Positions 17,707 to 18,453 of a stretch of 18,453 bases of DNA are shown here, piece by piece. The stretch is from Acanthamoeba castellanii str. Neff (lineage: Eukaryota; Discosea; Longamoebia; Acanthamoebidae), in the NCBI RefSeq assembly GCF_000313135.1, contig NW_004457408.1, positions 1 to 18,453 of the forward strand, in the 5' to 3' direction. Position 1 is the first letter of the stretch, and every line of letters begins with the position of its first letter. The notes beneath the pieces are model-generated. The model saw nothing but the letters and a program-made list of their open reading frames with translations. It ran no database searches and was not told the DNA's origin. The position numbers and the translations under genes are program-made.

Positions 17707-18453
17707 AGCGCGAGAGCTTCCAATGAAACTACAACACACGGATTGTATATATAGCGCCGGCCCTTCAAGCTCAGCCACACTCCCCACGCTCTCTGACAGC
17801 GTTCCTCCCCCCCTCCCCTCTCTTCCTCTTCCTCTTCTACTCTCTACCGGTCTCATCATCACCGCACATGTCGGCCTCGTCGAACGAGGCCTCCTGCAGC
17901 TTCCTCTTCTCTTCCTCCTCTTTCGTCCTTTTTCTACGAACGAAGCCCAATAAATAATAAGCCATTCTAGAGGGAAGATGATCAAGGCTGTTCGAAGTGG
18001 GAGATGATTAGATGTGGGTGGATGAAGAAGGTGGCCAAGAAGAAGAACGTGTTGTGCACCCAAGGTTTTCGTAAGCGGGTGTTTTGGGTGGGTGGTGGAG
18101 CTGCGCGACGGTGGGGAGCTCCCGGATTGGCCTGCGGCACGGTAACACTGACGGGCGAGCGGCGCGGAGACAAAACAGCCGTGAGGTTAGTTCAGAAGCA
18201 CGCCAGTTTGATCTGGTGGCTGGTGTACATGTTGTGAAGACGAAGGAGAAGGAGAAAGGCCCAAAAGGACGAAGGCGAGGAAGTGAGTGACAGAGAAGAA
18301 GGAGAGGCCACAATAATGAACGAAGAGCGCATTGACGTCGTCGTACGTGGTTTTTACTATCCATCTCGCAACTCTCTCATCTTGCTTCTCATTCATCTCC
18401 GTATATTGTTGATTACTCGTTATTTTTGTGGTTATGATTTGAGGTGGGGGGGG
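17707..18453 (+). other. 3' UTR and gene-free right end
   Basis: Stretches of CT-rich sequence (17800-17940) follow the membrane-protein stop. Beyond about 17960 there are only short ORFs on both strands (for example minus 18364-18008) with no conserved motif, no clear splice pattern and no typical codon bias. I see no gene I can support; the end could be the start of a further 5' region. Confidence 0.55.
17949..17954 (+). terminator. Poly(A) signal AATAAA of the membrane-protein gene
   Basis: The context CCCAATAAATAATAAGCC contains two overlapping AATAA-type signals, about 245 bp after the TAA, following a long CT-rich 3' UTR. Confidence 0.55.

Noticed and set aside
18008..18364. Minus-strand ORF of 118 aa at the right end
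   Set aside because: Low-complexity Ser/Leu/Arg composition, no motif, no splice or promoter support.

Overview
The window looks like nuclear DNA of a free-living amoeba of the Acanthamoeba type. Coding sequence is GC-rich and every gene is broken by many short GT-AG introns (I place 52). Introns are AT-rich or carry TG/CA and CT microsatellites, intergenic spacers are very short, and the best protein matches are amoebozoan or eukaryotic (talin, VWA protein, uL1/RPL10A, F-box). The organism is an inference from style. I saw no rRNA, tRNA, CRISPR array or mobile element.

Layout. (1) 1-4495, minus: the 5' part of a talin gene, with the complete FERM head and the start of the Ala-rich rod, running off the left edge. 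(2) 4496-4960: a divergent promoter region. (3) 4961-6801, plus: a six-exon VWA-domain protein with an intact MIDAS. (4) 7038-9205 (alternative end 9270), plus: a twelve-exon predicted beta-barrel protein resembling the eukaryotic porin group. (5) 9350-10833, plus: a seven-exon gene joining an F-box to an almost full-length ribosomal protein uL1 (RPL10A)-like domain, the most unusual item here. (6) 10990-11950, minus: a small coiled-coil protein with a 108-bp internal tandem duplication and an acidic tail; its upstream region has two E2F-like sites. (7) 12064-about 15305, minus: a thirteen-exon alpha-solenoid (HEAT-like) protein with an in-frame TAG in one exon and an unclear 5' end. (8) 15937-17706, plus: a seven-exon polytopic membrane protein with a Gly-Tyr-rich cytoplasmic-type tail and probably a 5'-UTR intron. 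(9) 17707-18453: 3' UTR, a poly(A) signal and sequence with no supportable gene.

The genes do not form one pathway. Talin and possibly the VWA protein share a divergent promoter. The porin-like and F-box/uL1 genes are packed head to tail with about 80-145 bp between them. Exon structures were built by hand by requiring GT-AG boundaries and continuous phase; all genes close in phase except talin, which needs one extra base in an A-run. I could run no homology search, so family calls rest on recognised motifs.
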